Part shown: positions 1 through 8,259 of the stretch, piece by piece | Position numbering within the stretch: position 1 is the first letter of the stretch | Layout of the letters: every line of letters begins with the position of its first letter | Assembly: GCF_002135235.1 (NCBI RefSeq) | Contig: NZ_NEGB01000001.1 | Location: 372,001-436,000 of the forward strand | Direction: 5' to 3' | Length of the DNA: 64,000 bases | Origin: Acinetobacter silvestris | Lineage (GTDB): Bacteria > Pseudomonadota > Gammaproteobacteria > Pseudomonadales > Moraxellaceae | The notes under the pieces: model-generated | What the model was told of the DNA's origin: nothing | Database searches by the model: none | What the model saw: only the letters and a program-made list of their open reading frames with translations | Made by a program: the position numbers and the translations under genes

Positions 1-266
1 TTTGGATCTTCTTTTACAATTTTATCAGCCGCTATCGCTAACGCAGCAAAGGCTTTTTCATTACCACTGGCTGCTTTAGCTTCATCCATTAACTGTTGAA
101 CTTTTGCAGTTTGGATTTGGTTTGTTGCTAATGTTTTTTTCTGCCAATATTCCCAACCAAAAAAGGCAATCAGTGCAATTAACACACCCGAAAGCATGGC
201 AGAACCATACTTTTGAATAAATGATTTCAAACCATCAAGTTGTTCTTCACCGGTCATCGCACTCAT
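1..266 (-). CDS. YfgM-type tetratricopeptide protein (N-terminal part only)
   Basis: The frame runs off the left edge, so only the first 88 residues are visible. They show a short cytoplasmic N-terminus (MSAMTGEEQLDGLKSFIQKY), one membrane segment at about residues 21-38, then a helical region rich in Ala, Lys and Gln that looks like the start of TPR helices. This layout and the position just upstream of hisS match the YfgM family, inner-membrane proteins that work next to the SecYEG translocon and periplasmic chaperones. In many gammaproteobacteria yfgM lies between hisS and bamB. Family assignment is by layout and context; the C-terminal TPR domain is outside the window. Confidence 0.75.
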   Translation of the reverse strand, partial: MSAMTGEEQLDGLKSFIQKYGSAMLSGVLIALIAFFGWEYWQKKTLATNQIQTAKVQQLMDEAKAASGNEKAFAALAIAADKIVKEDP

Positions 267-296
267 TGTTTTACCCTTTTCCTTATGTTTTATCGC

Positions 297-1592
297 TTAT
301 TTTACAGAAAATTTTTCAATAAAGAACGGCACAATATTAGATATGGCCACTTCACATTGCTCAGCAGTTGCAAGCTCTTTCACTAAAAGATGCTGTGCTT
401 CCCACTCTCTTTCACCCAAAATTAAAGCATAGATCGCACCAGATTGATCGGCCTTTTTCATTTGGCTTTTCATTGAACCAAGCGAACCCATTTTAAATCG
501 AATTGAACTATTTATAACTTCCAATTGATTACGAACCGCTTCAACAAGTACCAATGCCTTACTTTGATAAGCAGGATCTGCAACCAAGAATACTTCACAA
601 TCACGTACAGGCGTATTGTCTTCTACCTGTTCAAGTAGCAGCAATAAACGTTCCATACCCATCGCAAAACCAACAGCTGGAACAGTTTGATCAACCTTAC
701 CTTTCAGTTGTCCAACCAAACCATCATAACGCCCACCTGCACATACAGTGCCTTGTGAACCCAAATGTGTAGTTGTCCATTCAAATACAGTTTTATTGTA
801 ATAATCTAAACCACGTACCAATTTCTGGTTAATCACAAACTCAATACCAGCATCCGTGAGATACTGTTGCAATTGTGCAAAATGGTTCATCGTATCTTCT
901 TGCATAAAGTCATGCAATTTTGGCGCATTTTCCAAAATTTGTTGAGTTCGTGCATCTTTTGAATCAAGAATACGCAATGGGTTGGTCGTTAAACGACGTT
1001 GAGAATCTTCGTCTAATTCAGCTTTATGTGCAGTTAAAAATTCGACTAAGGCAGCACGATATTCAGCACGCTCATCCGATTCCCCCAGAGTATTTAACTC
1101 AAGTTGAACCTTATCCGCCACGCCCATACGCTTCCACAGACGTGCGGTCATCAAAATCAATTCAGCATCCATATCTGGTGTTGCCACACCAAACGTTTCC
1201 ACACCAAACTGATGAAATTGACGATAGCGTCCTTTCTGTGGCTTTTCATAACGAAACATTGGACCAACATACCAAACACGTGGAGTTGCTCCGCGTAGTA
1301 AGTTATGTTCAAGCATGGCACGTACACAACCTGCTGTCCCTTCAGGACGCAAAGTGAGTGACTCAGGTGGATTACCTTTGTCAAAAAATGTGTACATTTC
1401 TTTTTCAACGATATCAGTAGCGTCGCCAATAGAACGCTTGAACAAACTGGTTTGTTCAACGATAGGTAAACGAATTTGTTGATAACCATAAGCATCCATT
1501 AATGATGCTAAGTGTTGCTCAAGACGTCTCCAAGCAGCTGTTTGGCTTGGAAGTACGTCATTAAAACCTTTAATTGCGACAATTGAACTCAT
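297..1592 (-). CDS. hisS: Histidyl-tRNA synthetase
   Basis: This enzyme charges tRNA-His with histidine in the cytoplasm. At 431 residues it is close to the E. coli protein (424). Class II synthetase landmarks are visible: TLRPEGTAG at 80-88, the motif 2 region [18 protein letters not shown] at 113-130, and the histidine-specific boxes LVRGLDYY at 258-265 and AGGRYDGL at 285-292. A C-terminal anticodon-binding domain follows from about residue 330. The ATG lies 3 bases after the ispG stop, so the two are almost certainly co-transcribed in the order ispG-hisS-yfgM. No defects were seen. Confidence 0.97.
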   Translation of the reverse strand: MSSIVAIKGFNDVLPSQTAAWRRLEQHLASLMDAYGYQQIRLPIVEQTSLFKRSIGDATDIVEKEMYTFFDKGNPPESLTLRPEGTAGCVRAMLEHNLLRGATPRVWYVGPMFRYEKPQKGRYRQFHQFGVETFGVATPDMDAELILMTARLWKRMGVADKVQLELNTLGESDERAEYRAALVEFLTAHKAELDEDSQRRLTTNPLRILDSKDARTQQILENAPKLHDFMQEDTMNHFAQLQQYLTDAGIEFVINQKLVRGLDYYNKTVFEWTTTHLGSQGTVCAGGRYDGLVGQLKGKVDQTVPAVGFAMGMERLLLLLEQVEDNTPVRDCEVFLVADPAYQSKALVLVEAVRNQLEVINSSIRFKMGSLGSMKSQMKKADQSGAIYALILGEREWEAQHLLVKELATAEQCEVAISNIVPFFIEKFSVK

Positions 1593-1595
1593 GAT

Positions 1596-2717
1596 CTACT
1601 CAGAAAAACTGGTGCGAATAATCTCTTTAGATTTAGCTTCTTCAAGCTCTATAACACGTTGACGAACCATGCTTTCGATTTCATCAACCAACTGATTTGT
1701 GTCAACCAAATGGCTTTTTTCACCATTTCGATACACCAGTGAACGTGGTGCAGCACCAACCACACCGATATCCGCCTCTTTGGCTTCACCCGGTCCATTC
1801 ACCTTACACCCAATTACGGAAACATCCATTGGGGTACGAATATCTTCCAACCTTTCTTCCAAAGCTTGCATCACTTGAATCACGTTAAATTCTTGACGTG
1901 AACAGCTCGGGCAAGCAATGAAATTAATCCCATTTGAACGTAAGCTCAGTGATTTTAAAATATCAAAACCAATCTTAATTTCTTCTTCAGGGTCGGCAGC
2001 CAATGAAATACGCATCGTGTCACCGATGCCTTCCATCAATAAACCACCTAATGCAATCGCAGATTTCACTGAACCGGTACGATAAATTCCCGCCTCAGTT
2101 ACACCCAAATGCAATGGATTATCAATTTGTTTAGACAGCAAACGATAAGCATCCATGGTTAAAAACACATTCGATGCTTTAACCGATACTTTAAATTCTT
2201 GGAAATTTAAACGATCCAAAATATCAATGTGACGCATCGCCGACTCAAGCAAAGCTTGACCAGTAGGTTCACCATATTTTTTTTGAATATCTTTTTCTAA
2301 AGAACCGGCATTGACACCAATCCGCATGGAAATATCATGATGTTTTGCTGCGGCAACCACTTCACGAATTTTTGCTTCAGAACCAATATTACCGGGATTA
2401 ATCCGCAAGCAATCCGCCCCCATTTCAGCAACTTTCAATGCAATTTTATAATCAAAATGAATATCAGCAACTAAAGGCACAGAAACACGTTTACGAATTT
2501 CACCAAATGCGATTGCAGCTTCCATCGATGGAACTGAAACACGCATGATGTCTGCACCGATATCAGCGCAACGCTCAATCTGAGCAACGGTCTCATCAAT
2601 GTCACAGGTTTCTGTGTTCGTCATACTCTGGATGCTGATTGGCGCATCACCACCAACATACACCGAACCAACACGAATTTTTCGTGTTGGGCGGCGTTTA
2701 ATCGGATTTGCAATCAT
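1596..2717 (-). CDS. ispG: 4-hydroxy-3-methylbut-2-enyl diphosphate synthase (flavodoxin)
   Basis: IspG (GcpE) carries out the penultimate step of the MEP isoprenoid pathway, reducing methylerythritol cyclodiphosphate to HMBPP with a [4Fe-4S] cluster. The 373-residue length equals the bacterial two-domain form. The cluster ligands are visible as CPSC at 269-272 and GCKVNGPGE at 303-311, and the N-terminal TIM-barrel region carries the conserved IQSMTNT segment at 29-35. It sits between a RodZ-type gene and hisS in the common gammaproteobacterial order pilF-rodZ-ispG-hisS. It appears intact. Confidence 0.97.
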   Translation of the reverse strand: MIANPIKRRPTRKIRVGSVYVGGDAPISIQSMTNTETCDIDETVAQIERCADIGADIMRVSVPSMEAAIAFGEIRKRVSVPLVADIHFDYKIALKVAEMGADCLRINPGNIGSEAKIREVVAAAKHHDISMRIGVNAGSLEKDIQKKYGEPTGQALLESAMRHIDILDRLNFQEFKVSVKASNVFLTMDAYRLLSKQIDNPLHLGVTEAGIYRTGSVKSAIALGGLLMEGIGDTMRISLAADPEEEIKIGFDILKSLSLRSNGINFIACPSCSRQEFNVIQVMQALEERLEDIRTPMDVSVIGCKVNGPGEAKEADIGVVGAAPRSLVYRNGEKSHLVDTNQLVDEIESMVRQRVIELEEAKSKEIIRTSFSE

Positions 2718-2739
2718 TGTACTGCTCGACTCAATGTGA

Positions 2740-3531
2740 TTAACGAGATAAACGGAATTCTGCTTTTCCGTTCACAGTATATGGTGACAATGAAATATGT
2801 TCATTATTCAAACTTAAAGTTACCGCAGTGGCATCATCCAGTCGAATTTGAAATGGCGATTGACCATTAATCGTTAATGTCGCAGATTGACGACCTGTCG
2901 CTAAGACTTTACCGGTACTGTCAACAATATGCACAGCCGTTGGATGACTAAAATTAAGCACCATTTCATCACCAGATGTGGCTGAACTATTGTTTAATGA
3001 CAATACTTCCACTTCTGAAGCCTGAGCTTTGGTTTCTGGAGTTTCATCACCTTTGTTCAACGACCAGTTTTGAACTCCAATAATAACTGCACAGATGACC
3101 GCAATCACTACTAAAATTAATATGCTGCGTTTCAACCATTTTCTATTGCGGTCACTTTTAGAACTTGGCAATTTTCCCATAATTTTAATAGGAGAATTAT
3201 TTAGAGCATGATTCGGCAACAAACCCGTATCATTTTCATAAATTTCATCAAAACGCTGGATAATTGCTGTCGCATCGACATTTAAATACTTTGCATAAGA
3301 ACGATAATATCCTTTGATAAAAGTCGCCTCTGGCAATGCTTTATAGTCATCCTGCTCCAATGCCTGTAAGGTTTTTATCGGCATATTCAAGTCTGCAGCA
3401 ACATCCTGAATATCACGAATCTGCGAAACTCGGACTTGACGCAAATATTCACCTGGACGTTGAATATTTCCTAAAGCATTAGGTACTGCATTTGAAGCAG
3501 CAGGTTGCTGTGAATTAGGATTTACTTCCAT
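2740..3531 (-). CDS. rodZ: RodZ-type helix-turn-helix membrane protein (DUF4115)
   Basis: The 263-residue protein has the RodZ arrangement: a cytoplasmic helix-turn-helix domain (about residues 26-95, including the [20 protein letters not shown] helices), a basic juxtamembrane stretch, one transmembrane helix at about 134-156, and a periplasmic beta-rich DUF4115-like domain (about 190-263). RodZ links MreB to the rod-shape elongation machinery. The start overlaps the end of pilF by 10 bases, which suggests translational coupling. Acinetobacter cells are short rods or coccobacilli, so a cell-shape role is plausible but inferred from family and synteny. Another transmembrane XRE-type regulator remains possible. 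Confidence 0.8.
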   Translation of the reverse strand: MEVNPNSQQPAASNAVPNALGNIQRPGEYLRQVRVSQIRDIQDVAADLNMPIKTLQALEQDDYKALPEATFIKGYYRSYAKYLNVDATAIIQRFDEIYENDTGLLPNHALNNSPIKIMGKLPSSKSDRNRKWLKRSILILVVIAVICAVIIGVQNWSLNKGDETPETKAQASEVEVLSLNNSSATSGDEMVLNFSHPTAVHIVDSTGKVLATGRQSATLTINGQSPFQIRLDDATAVTLSLNNEHISLSPYTVNGKAEFRLSR

Positions 3532-4337
3532 ACGGCCTCAGTATTGTACTGTAATTGCAAATAACGTTGATATTCTTGACTTTCTGGGAACTGTGCACGC
3601 AACTGATTCACCAGCACCTGCATTCCCATATTATCACCATTGGCACGCGCAATACGTAAACCAATCCAAAGCGCTCGTGCCCCTTGGTTATTCTGACCCA
3701 CTAAACGAACATATTGCTCATAAAGTTGACTTGCAGCGGGTATATTTTGCTGCAAATAAAACAACTCAGATAACTCTATCATTGAAATAATAGAATCTCG
3801 ATTGGCTTGCAAAGCTTGTTTAAAGGTTTTTTCAGCATTGGCAGCATCACCAAGCTTTAAATAAATTCGCCCTAGATTTTCCAATGCACGAAAACGCTGA
3901 TCATAACCTAATGTTGCACCCGCAATTGAGAACTGCTCAATTGCGTCATTATAACGCTCAACTTGATACAAATACGTACCATAATTATTACGCGCTTGTG
4001 CATTTTTAGAATCTATAGAAATTGATCGCTTAAAATAGCTTTCTGCTTTTTCCATATTGGGCTTACTACCTTCACGCTGTAGTAACACGCCCATCATCAT
4101 ATTCGCATTTGAATCACGCGGTTCTGCTTCAAGCGCCTGATCTAATGCACGTTTCGCAGCATCTAAATCACCAGAACGGATATATTCAGCTGCTAATTGA
4201 GCACGTACTTTTGCCGCTTTTTCAGGGTCTTTTTTAGTAATCATACCATTCGGAATGGTCTGACACCCTTGTACAACCAATGCAGTGCAACATATCGCTA
4301 TATATACGATTGTTTTTTGATACAGAGGTTTTCTCAA
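3522..4337 (-). CDS. pilF: Type IV pilus biogenesis/stability lipoprotein PilF (PilW)
   Basis: PilF is an outer-membrane pilotin lipoprotein that helps the PilQ secretin assemble. The 271-residue sequence has a lipoprotein signal with the predicted lipidated Cys25 (VVQGC) and then consecutive TPR motifs from about residue 45 to 250, for example the repeat containing NARNNYGTYLYQVERYNDAI. The start codon is TTG at 4337, placed 8 bases after an AGGAG ribosome-binding site; the nearby ATG (4342-4340 on the minus strand) is followed at once by CTT and a TGA stop, so it cannot be the start. It overlaps the downstream RodZ-type gene. Twitching motility and natural transformation depend on this protein in relatives. 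Confidence 0.92.
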   Translation of the reverse strand: MRKPLYQKTIVYIAICCTALVVQGCQTIPNGMITKKDPEKAAKVRAQLAAEYIRSGDLDAAKRALDQALEAEPRDSNANMMMGVLLQREGSKPNMEKAESYFKRSISIDSKNAQARNNYGTYLYQVERYNDAIEQFSIAGATLGYDQRFRALENLGRIYLKLGDAANAEKTFKQALQANRDSIISMIELSELFYLQQNIPAASQLYEQYVRLVGQNNQGARALWIGLRIARANGDNMGMQVLVNQLRAQFPESQEYQRYLQLQYNTEAVWK

Positions 4338-4369
4338 AGCATGCTCCTAAATAAGTTCTACCAATGGCT

Positions 4370-5602
4370 TTAGCCTTGTGATCGCAGAATCACATTACCT
4401 TCTTCAACTTTCTTTTTCCATTGTTCTGCACGGCGTGTGCGGTCAGCAACCTGCCCCACCAATTGACCACAAGCTGCATCAATATCATCACCACGTGTCT
4501 GACGAATCGTACACACAAATCCTGCATCAGACAAAGTTTTTTGAAAAGAAATAATACGATTTCGGCTAGAACGCTCATAAGGCGCATGAGGGAATGGATT
4601 AAACGGAATTAAATTAATTTTACTTGGTAGATTTTTAAGAAGTTTAATCATTTGTTGCGCATGTTCTGGATGATCATTCACACCATCCAACATCACATAT
4701 TCAATGGTTACATGTCTACGTGAGCTTTCATTGCCATTTTTTGCAATATAACGCTGACAAGCAGCAATCAATTGCTCTAATGGGTATTTTTTATTAATTG
4801 GCACCAGCTCATTACGCAATGCATCATTCGGTGCATGTAAAGAGATTGCCAAAGCAACATCGATATCTTTACCCAACTGATCAATTTTAGGCACCACACC
4901 AGAAGTTGACAAAGTCACACGACGTTTAGACATACCATAAGCAAAATCATCAAGCATGATATACATTGAACTCAGTACTGCATCATAATTCAGTAAAGGC
5001 TCACCCATGCCCATCATCACTACATTGGTCACTGAACGTTCACGCTCAGCCACAGGCACGTCTTCCATATAAGAATGATTCGCAACCCATAACTGCCCAA
5101 TGATCTCATCCGGCGTCAAGTCACGTTGGAAACCTTGTTTCCCTGTCGAGCAAAATGAACAATCCAGTGCACAACCGACTTGTGAGGAAATACATAACGT
5201 TCTACTCAATCCTGTTTTATGCTCAGCAGGAATCAATACCGTTTCAACTAAAGAGCCCGCACCTTCTCCAACACGAAAGACCCATTTACGAGTGCCATCT
5301 TTGGAATAGTTACGATGTACCACTTCAGGCGCTTTAATTTCACAAACTTGTTCTAATTTTTCACGTAACTTACCTGAAATATTACTCATTTCGGCAAAAT
5401 CAGTCACGAAGAATTGATGAATCCACTTCATCACCTGTCCCGCACGAAACTTCTTTTCCCCGAGGGTTTCAAAGAATGCTTCTAATTGTGGACGTGACAT
5501 GCCGAGTAAATTCACCTTCGGTACAGTTTCAACTTGTACTGGAGTCGATAGAGACTGAGGCCCATCTTGTTTTACGGATGAAGCGACAACTTCAGAATTC
5601 AT
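4370..5602 (-). CDS. rlmN: Dual-specificity 23S rRNA A2503 / tRNA A37 methyltransferase
   Basis: RlmN is a radical-SAM enzyme that methylates C2 of A2503 in 23S rRNA and of A37 in some tRNAs. From the chosen ATG the protein has 410 residues. The radical-SAM cysteines CxxxCxxC are at 144, 148 and 151 ([12 protein letters not shown]), and the two mechanistic cysteines that shuttle the methyl group are seen at 137 and 378 (DAACGQL). The open frame extends 14 codons upstream to a TTG, but the ATG at 5602 follows a TTAGGTAA stretch at fair spacing and gives the shorter family-like N-terminus. It lies upstream of pilF in the same direction. Confidence 0.96.
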   Translation of the reverse strand: MNSEVVASSVKQDGPQSLSTPVQVETVPKVNLLGMSRPQLEAFFETLGEKKFRAGQVMKWIHQFFVTDFAEMSNISGKLREKLEQVCEIKAPEVVHRNYSKDGTRKWVFRVGEGAGSLVETVLIPAEHKTGLSRTLCISSQVGCALDCSFCSTGKQGFQRDLTPDEIIGQLWVANHSYMEDVPVAERERSVTNVVMMGMGEPLLNYDAVLSSMYIMLDDFAYGMSKRRVTLSTSGVVPKIDQLGKDIDVALAISLHAPNDALRNELVPINKKYPLEQLIAACQRYIAKNGNESSRRHVTIEYVMLDGVNDHPEHAQQMIKLLKNLPSKINLIPFNPFPHAPYERSSRNRIISFQKTLSDAGFVCTIRQTRGDDIDAACGQLVGQVADRTRRAEQWKKKVEEGNVILRSQG

Positions 5603-5669
5603 GAGATTACCTAACCATGTCTTGGGATGAAAAAATTCGCTCAATAATCAAGCAAAAAAATATATTAAG

Positions 5670-5710
5670 AAAAAAAAACCAGACAAGCAGTATATCACTT
5701 ATCTGGTTTC
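5670..5710 (-). terminator. Rho-independent terminator after ndk
   Basis: A 12-base stem (arms 5677-5688 and 5699-5710, one G-T pair) is followed on the minus strand by a run of at least eight T residues. It lies about 70 bases downstream of the ndk stop and just before rlmN, so it separates the two transcripts. Confidence 0.85.
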
Positions 5711-5778
5711 GGGTCTGTTAACAATTGATAAATAGCTAAGTCTCTCAGCTAAAATCGGGCGACCCTATGTACTACAAA

Positions 5779-6210
5779 TTAACGAGTACGTGGGCAGATT
5801 TCAGTTTGAGCGAAGAAGTAGTTAACTTCACGATCAGCAGATGCAACTGAGTCAGAACCGTGAGCAGCGTTTTCGTCGATGCTTACAGCGAAATCTGCAC
5901 GGATTGTACCAGGAGCAGCTTCTTTAGGATTCGTTGCGCCAAGGATTTCACGGTGAGCAAGAACTGCGTTTTCGCCTTCAAGAACAGAAACAACAACAGG
6001 ACCAGAAGTCATAAATGCAACTAGATCAGCAAAGAAACCGCGTTCTTTGTGCTCAGCATAGAAGCCTTCAGCTTCAGCTTGAGTCAAATGTTTCATTTTA
6101 GTTGCAACGATTTTAAGACCCGCTTTTTCAAAACGAGCAAAAATTTCGCCAACATTGTTTTTAGCAACAGCATCAGGTTTTACGATAGATAAAGCACGTT
6201 CAATAGCCAT
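5779..6210 (-). CDS. ndk: Nucleoside diphosphate kinase
   Basis: Ndk moves the gamma phosphate between nucleoside triphosphates and diphosphates through a phosphohistidine. The 143-residue length is typical. The catalytic histidine is His117 in NAAHGSDS, and the N-terminus [10 protein letters not shown] is the family signature. A TATAAT box at 6251-6256 (minus strand) lies about 40 bases upstream of the ATG, and AAGGAG precedes the start. Its own promoter and terminator suggest a single-gene transcript. Confidence 0.97.
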   Translation of the reverse strand: MAIERALSIVKPDAVAKNNVGEIFARFEKAGLKIVATKMKHLTQAEAEGFYAEHKERGFFADLVAFMTSGPVVVSVLEGENAVLAHREILGATNPKEAAPGTIRADFAVSIDENAAHGSDSVASADREVNYFFAQTEICPRTR

Positions 6211-6250
6211 GATTGGCTCCTTAGGTCAATTTGACGTTAAAATTTTGCGC

Positions 6251-6256
6251 ATTATA
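6251..6256 (-). promoter_or_regulatory. -10 box of the ndk promoter
   Basis: A perfect TATAAT is present on the minus strand, 40 bases upstream of the ndk ATG. No good -35 hexamer was found at 16-18 bases, so only the -10 element is claimed. Confidence 0.45.
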
Positions 6257-6328
6257 CCGAATAATGGGCAATTTTCTGCTTTTGATATGTAAAAAAAATG
6301 GTTTTTTCAACATACAGAAAGCTGAGGA

Positions 6329-6529
6329 TTAGTTTGCTTCGTCAATCCATGCCATTTGAATCCCTTCCAACAGACCTTCTGTCGATTTGGTCGGATCATC
6401 ACTAAAATTGGGCAAGGCACACACCCATGCATGTAAGTCGGTAAAGCGAATCCATTGTGGATCTACATCTGGATGTGCTTCTAAAAGTTCAATGGCGAGA
6501 TCAATGCTGTCAGTCCAACGTAAACCCAT
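6329..6529 (-). CDS. iscX: Fe-S cluster assembly accessory protein IscX
   Basis: IscX (YfhJ) is a small acidic protein that binds IscS and iron and tunes the ISC iron-sulphur assembly machine. The 66-residue sequence matches the family across its length, with LRWTDSIDLAIELLEAHPDV at the start, DPQWIRFTDLHAWV in the middle and the terminal EGLLEGIQMAWIDE. In E. coli iscX is the last gene of the isc operon, while here it stands apart between ndk and a PAP2 gene. It is likely functional. Confidence 0.93.
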   Translation of the reverse strand: MGLRWTDSIDLAIELLEAHPDVDPQWIRFTDLHAWVCALPNFSDDPTKSTEGLLEGIQMAWIDEAN

Positions 6530-6616
6530 GGATATTCCTAAACGCTAAATGAATACTGTTACTTTAACAAATTCCCAAAATTGAAAAACGATTTTTCGAT
6601 TTTTAACAGCACATTT

Positions 6617-7168
6617 TTACAAGATAATATGTAAAAGTGGTGCAGTACAAATAATCCCACTGGCGATGACCACACCAATCAACGCCCCCACCAATACATC
6701 ACTTGGATAATGCAAGCCGAGTACCATCCGTGATATTGCAACTAAAATGGTAAAGGGCAACATCAAAAATAACATAAGCGGCTGAATGTACCCCAAGACG
6801 ATTGTCACCATTACAGCATGTAAGGTATGACCTGAAGGAAAGCTAAAGTGATCAAGTGGTCTTTCACCAAGCACGATGACTTGATGTACTTGATACGGTC
6901 TGGGGCGTGTGGTTTTATGCTTGAGTAATTTATAAACTCCTGTTCCGAACAATCCACTAAGTACTACATAAAAAAGTTGTAAACCATAAGCTAAATTCTT
7001 TTGTACCCATATCAAGATCAACATGGCATACCAAAATGTACCATCACCTAATCGACTAATGATTTTAAAAAAAATTGCAATATTTTGCGTATGTGACAAA
7101 TGATTAAGATAAATGCAGCCTTTTAGATCCAAATCGAGTATTTTTATTTTAGTATTTTTAAAATTCAC
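6617..7168 (-). CDS. PAP2-family membrane phosphatase
   Basis: This 183-residue integral membrane protein has the three phosphatidic-acid-phosphatase 2 motifs: a Lys/Arg-rich KHKTTRPRP at 83-91, PSGH at 111-114 and SR-(5)-H-(3)-D at 146-157. Hydrophobic segments surround them in the usual six-helix pattern. Substrates of this family include undecaprenyl pyrophosphate, phosphatidylglycerol phosphate and phosphatidate; the sequence does not tell which. The start is GTG at 7168, seven bases after GGAG; no ATG lies nearby in frame. It is the last gene before the pilus block. Confidence 0.87.
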   Translation of the reverse strand: MNFKNTKIKILDLDLKGCIYLNHLSHTQNIAIFFKIISRLGDGTFWYAMLILIWVQKNLAYGLQLFYVVLSGLFGTGVYKLLKHKTTRPRPYQVHQVIVLGERPLDHFSFPSGHTLHAVMVTIVLGYIQPLMLFLMLPFTILVAISRMVLGLHYPSDVLVGALIGVVIASGIICTAPLLHIIL

Positions 7169-7502
7169 TTTAATACTCCTCTCCTCACTATGAGATATCC
7201 GAAATCACAAAAATAAATTCTGTGTTAACTAATAAAGGACTTGTTCAAATTACTGAATAGAATATTTCCATCCTATATTTGGTACACTAGCCTGCGCCCC
7301 ATCTGCTGCAAAGTTTTATTATTTGGTAGTTGCAGCATATATTGAATAAATGGATTGAGAAACGTTCAAATATTACGACCATCCGAATTGCATATTAGAA
7401 TACTTAGAGATTAATTTGGTTTAACTAAACACTCTTTATTCAGTTTAAAATTATTAAATTAATATTTCTGCTCAGACCGATTAATAAAATTTATCTCTTT
7501 GC

Positions 7503-7522
7503 TGCTGTAAACCTTTACAGCA
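7503..7522. repeat. 20-base near-perfect palindrome
   Basis: TGCTGTAAA and TTTACAGCA form a perfect 9-base inverted repeat around a CC centre. The size and symmetry suit a dimeric repressor site or a small hairpin. It lies about 330 bases upstream of the PAP2 gene and beyond the 3' end of the pilus operon; no regulator is encoded nearby. Confidence 0.5.
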
Positions 7523-7546
7523 CTCTAACAAAGCCAATACCATGCC

Positions 7547-7586
7547 GTTACGCTTCAGTTACGATAGTTACTTTAAGTCGTAACCA
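7547..7586. repeat. GTTACG/CGTAACC element, copy 1
   Basis: GTTACG occurs at 7547 and 7558 (11 bases apart, one helical turn), GTTAC at 7567 and CGTAACC at 7579. The order TTACGCT, GTTAC, then TCGTAACC is repeated at 11946-11988 on the other side of the pilus operon. Role unknown. Confidence 0.45.
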
Positions 7587-7720
7587 TACTAAATTATGAA
7601 GTAAACCCATATTTCCACAAATCAAATTATGTTTGTTCTTCTTAAAATAAAACTTAATTTTTTTCCAGACTATCTTGTTATTTGTATAACAAAGGTTTGT
7701 GCGTATAGACTTATTATACA

Positions 7721-7757
7721 ATTGCCTAATCTCCTCCTCCTGAGTAGATTAGGCAAT
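7721..7757 (-). terminator. Probable terminator of the pilus operon
   Basis: A perfect 12-base stem (7721-7732 with 7746-7757) lies about 75 bases beyond the last pilus gene. The T-tract on the minus strand is poor (TTGTATAAT), so efficiency is uncertain. The minus-strand loop carries AGGAGGAGGAG. Confidence 0.6.
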
Positions 7758-7830
7758 ATTTCTTACACTTTGATGATAATTAGATGACTGTTTTTTGAAA
7801 CAGCGCAAATCCAGTGCATTAAATTTCATT

Positions 7831-8247
7831 TTAGAACATAAGACTGACATATAAGTTATCTTTGTAGCTGCCAGCAGGTGTAAGCACATTTGGCCGCTCC
7901 AGCAATTGAACAAGAACTACAAATTTATCATTCGTACCCGCTGGTTGTGACAAAGGAACATTCCAACGAGAGCCTGAAGCGCCTGAAATATTCATTTGTG
8001 TTCTTAATTTATGGTTAGTCTCATTAACCAAATAACTACTTCCACTTGAATTAGTCAGATTCCTTGAACTAAATTGAATCGCGTAACGGGTATCACACGA
8101 TACCATAAACGATGTTGCGGCCTGACTCAGATAAGATGAGCTTAGTTTTAATTGTGAAGATGTGACTCTGTCAATTTGACAAGATTTTGCATGACCGAGT
8201 GGAATACAAAACAATAATAATACACATATACTTAATTTAAGTTTCAT
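7831..8247 (-). CDS. Small pilus subunit (spore coat U-like domain), distal gene of the chaperone-usher operon
   Basis: The 138-residue protein has a signal peptide (about 1-20, cleavage after GHA) and one all-beta domain. Cys23 and Cys51 are placed as the usual pilin disulphide. The C-terminus (AGSYKDNLYVSLMF) fits the AG(T/S)YxDxLxVxL strand pattern of spore-coat-U-like archaic pilins. It lies 12 bases after the usher gene, the position of the tip adhesin in archaic operons. It is much shorter than two-domain adhesins such as CsuE (more than 300 residues), so it may be a minor or tip-initiating subunit without a separate adhesin domain. Exact role is inferred. Confidence 0.75.
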   Translation of the reverse strand: MKLKLSICVLLLFCIPLGHAKSCQIDRVTSSQLKLSSSYLSQAATSFMVSCDTRYAIQFSSRNLTNSSGSSYLVNETNHKLRTQMNISGASGSRWNVPLSQPAGTNDKFVVLVQLLERPNVLTPAGSYKDNLYVSLMF

Positions 8248-8259
8248 GTCTTACTCCAT

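Larger units (their letters stand above)
7169..7830. other. AT-rich non-coding flank downstream of the pilus operon
   Basis: About 660 bases contain no convincing gene on either strand. Three structures stand out and are listed separately: a 20-base palindrome (7503-7522), a cluster of GTTACG/CGTAAC motifs (7547-7586), and a strong stem-loop (7721-7757). The region joins the PAP2 promoter to the 3' end of the pilus operon. Confidence 0.7.

Noticed and set aside
920-1357. 145-codon open frame on the plus strand
   Set aside because: It lies fully inside hisS on the other strand, has a His/Gln/Tyr-rich composition typical of an antisense shadow, and no ribosome-binding site.
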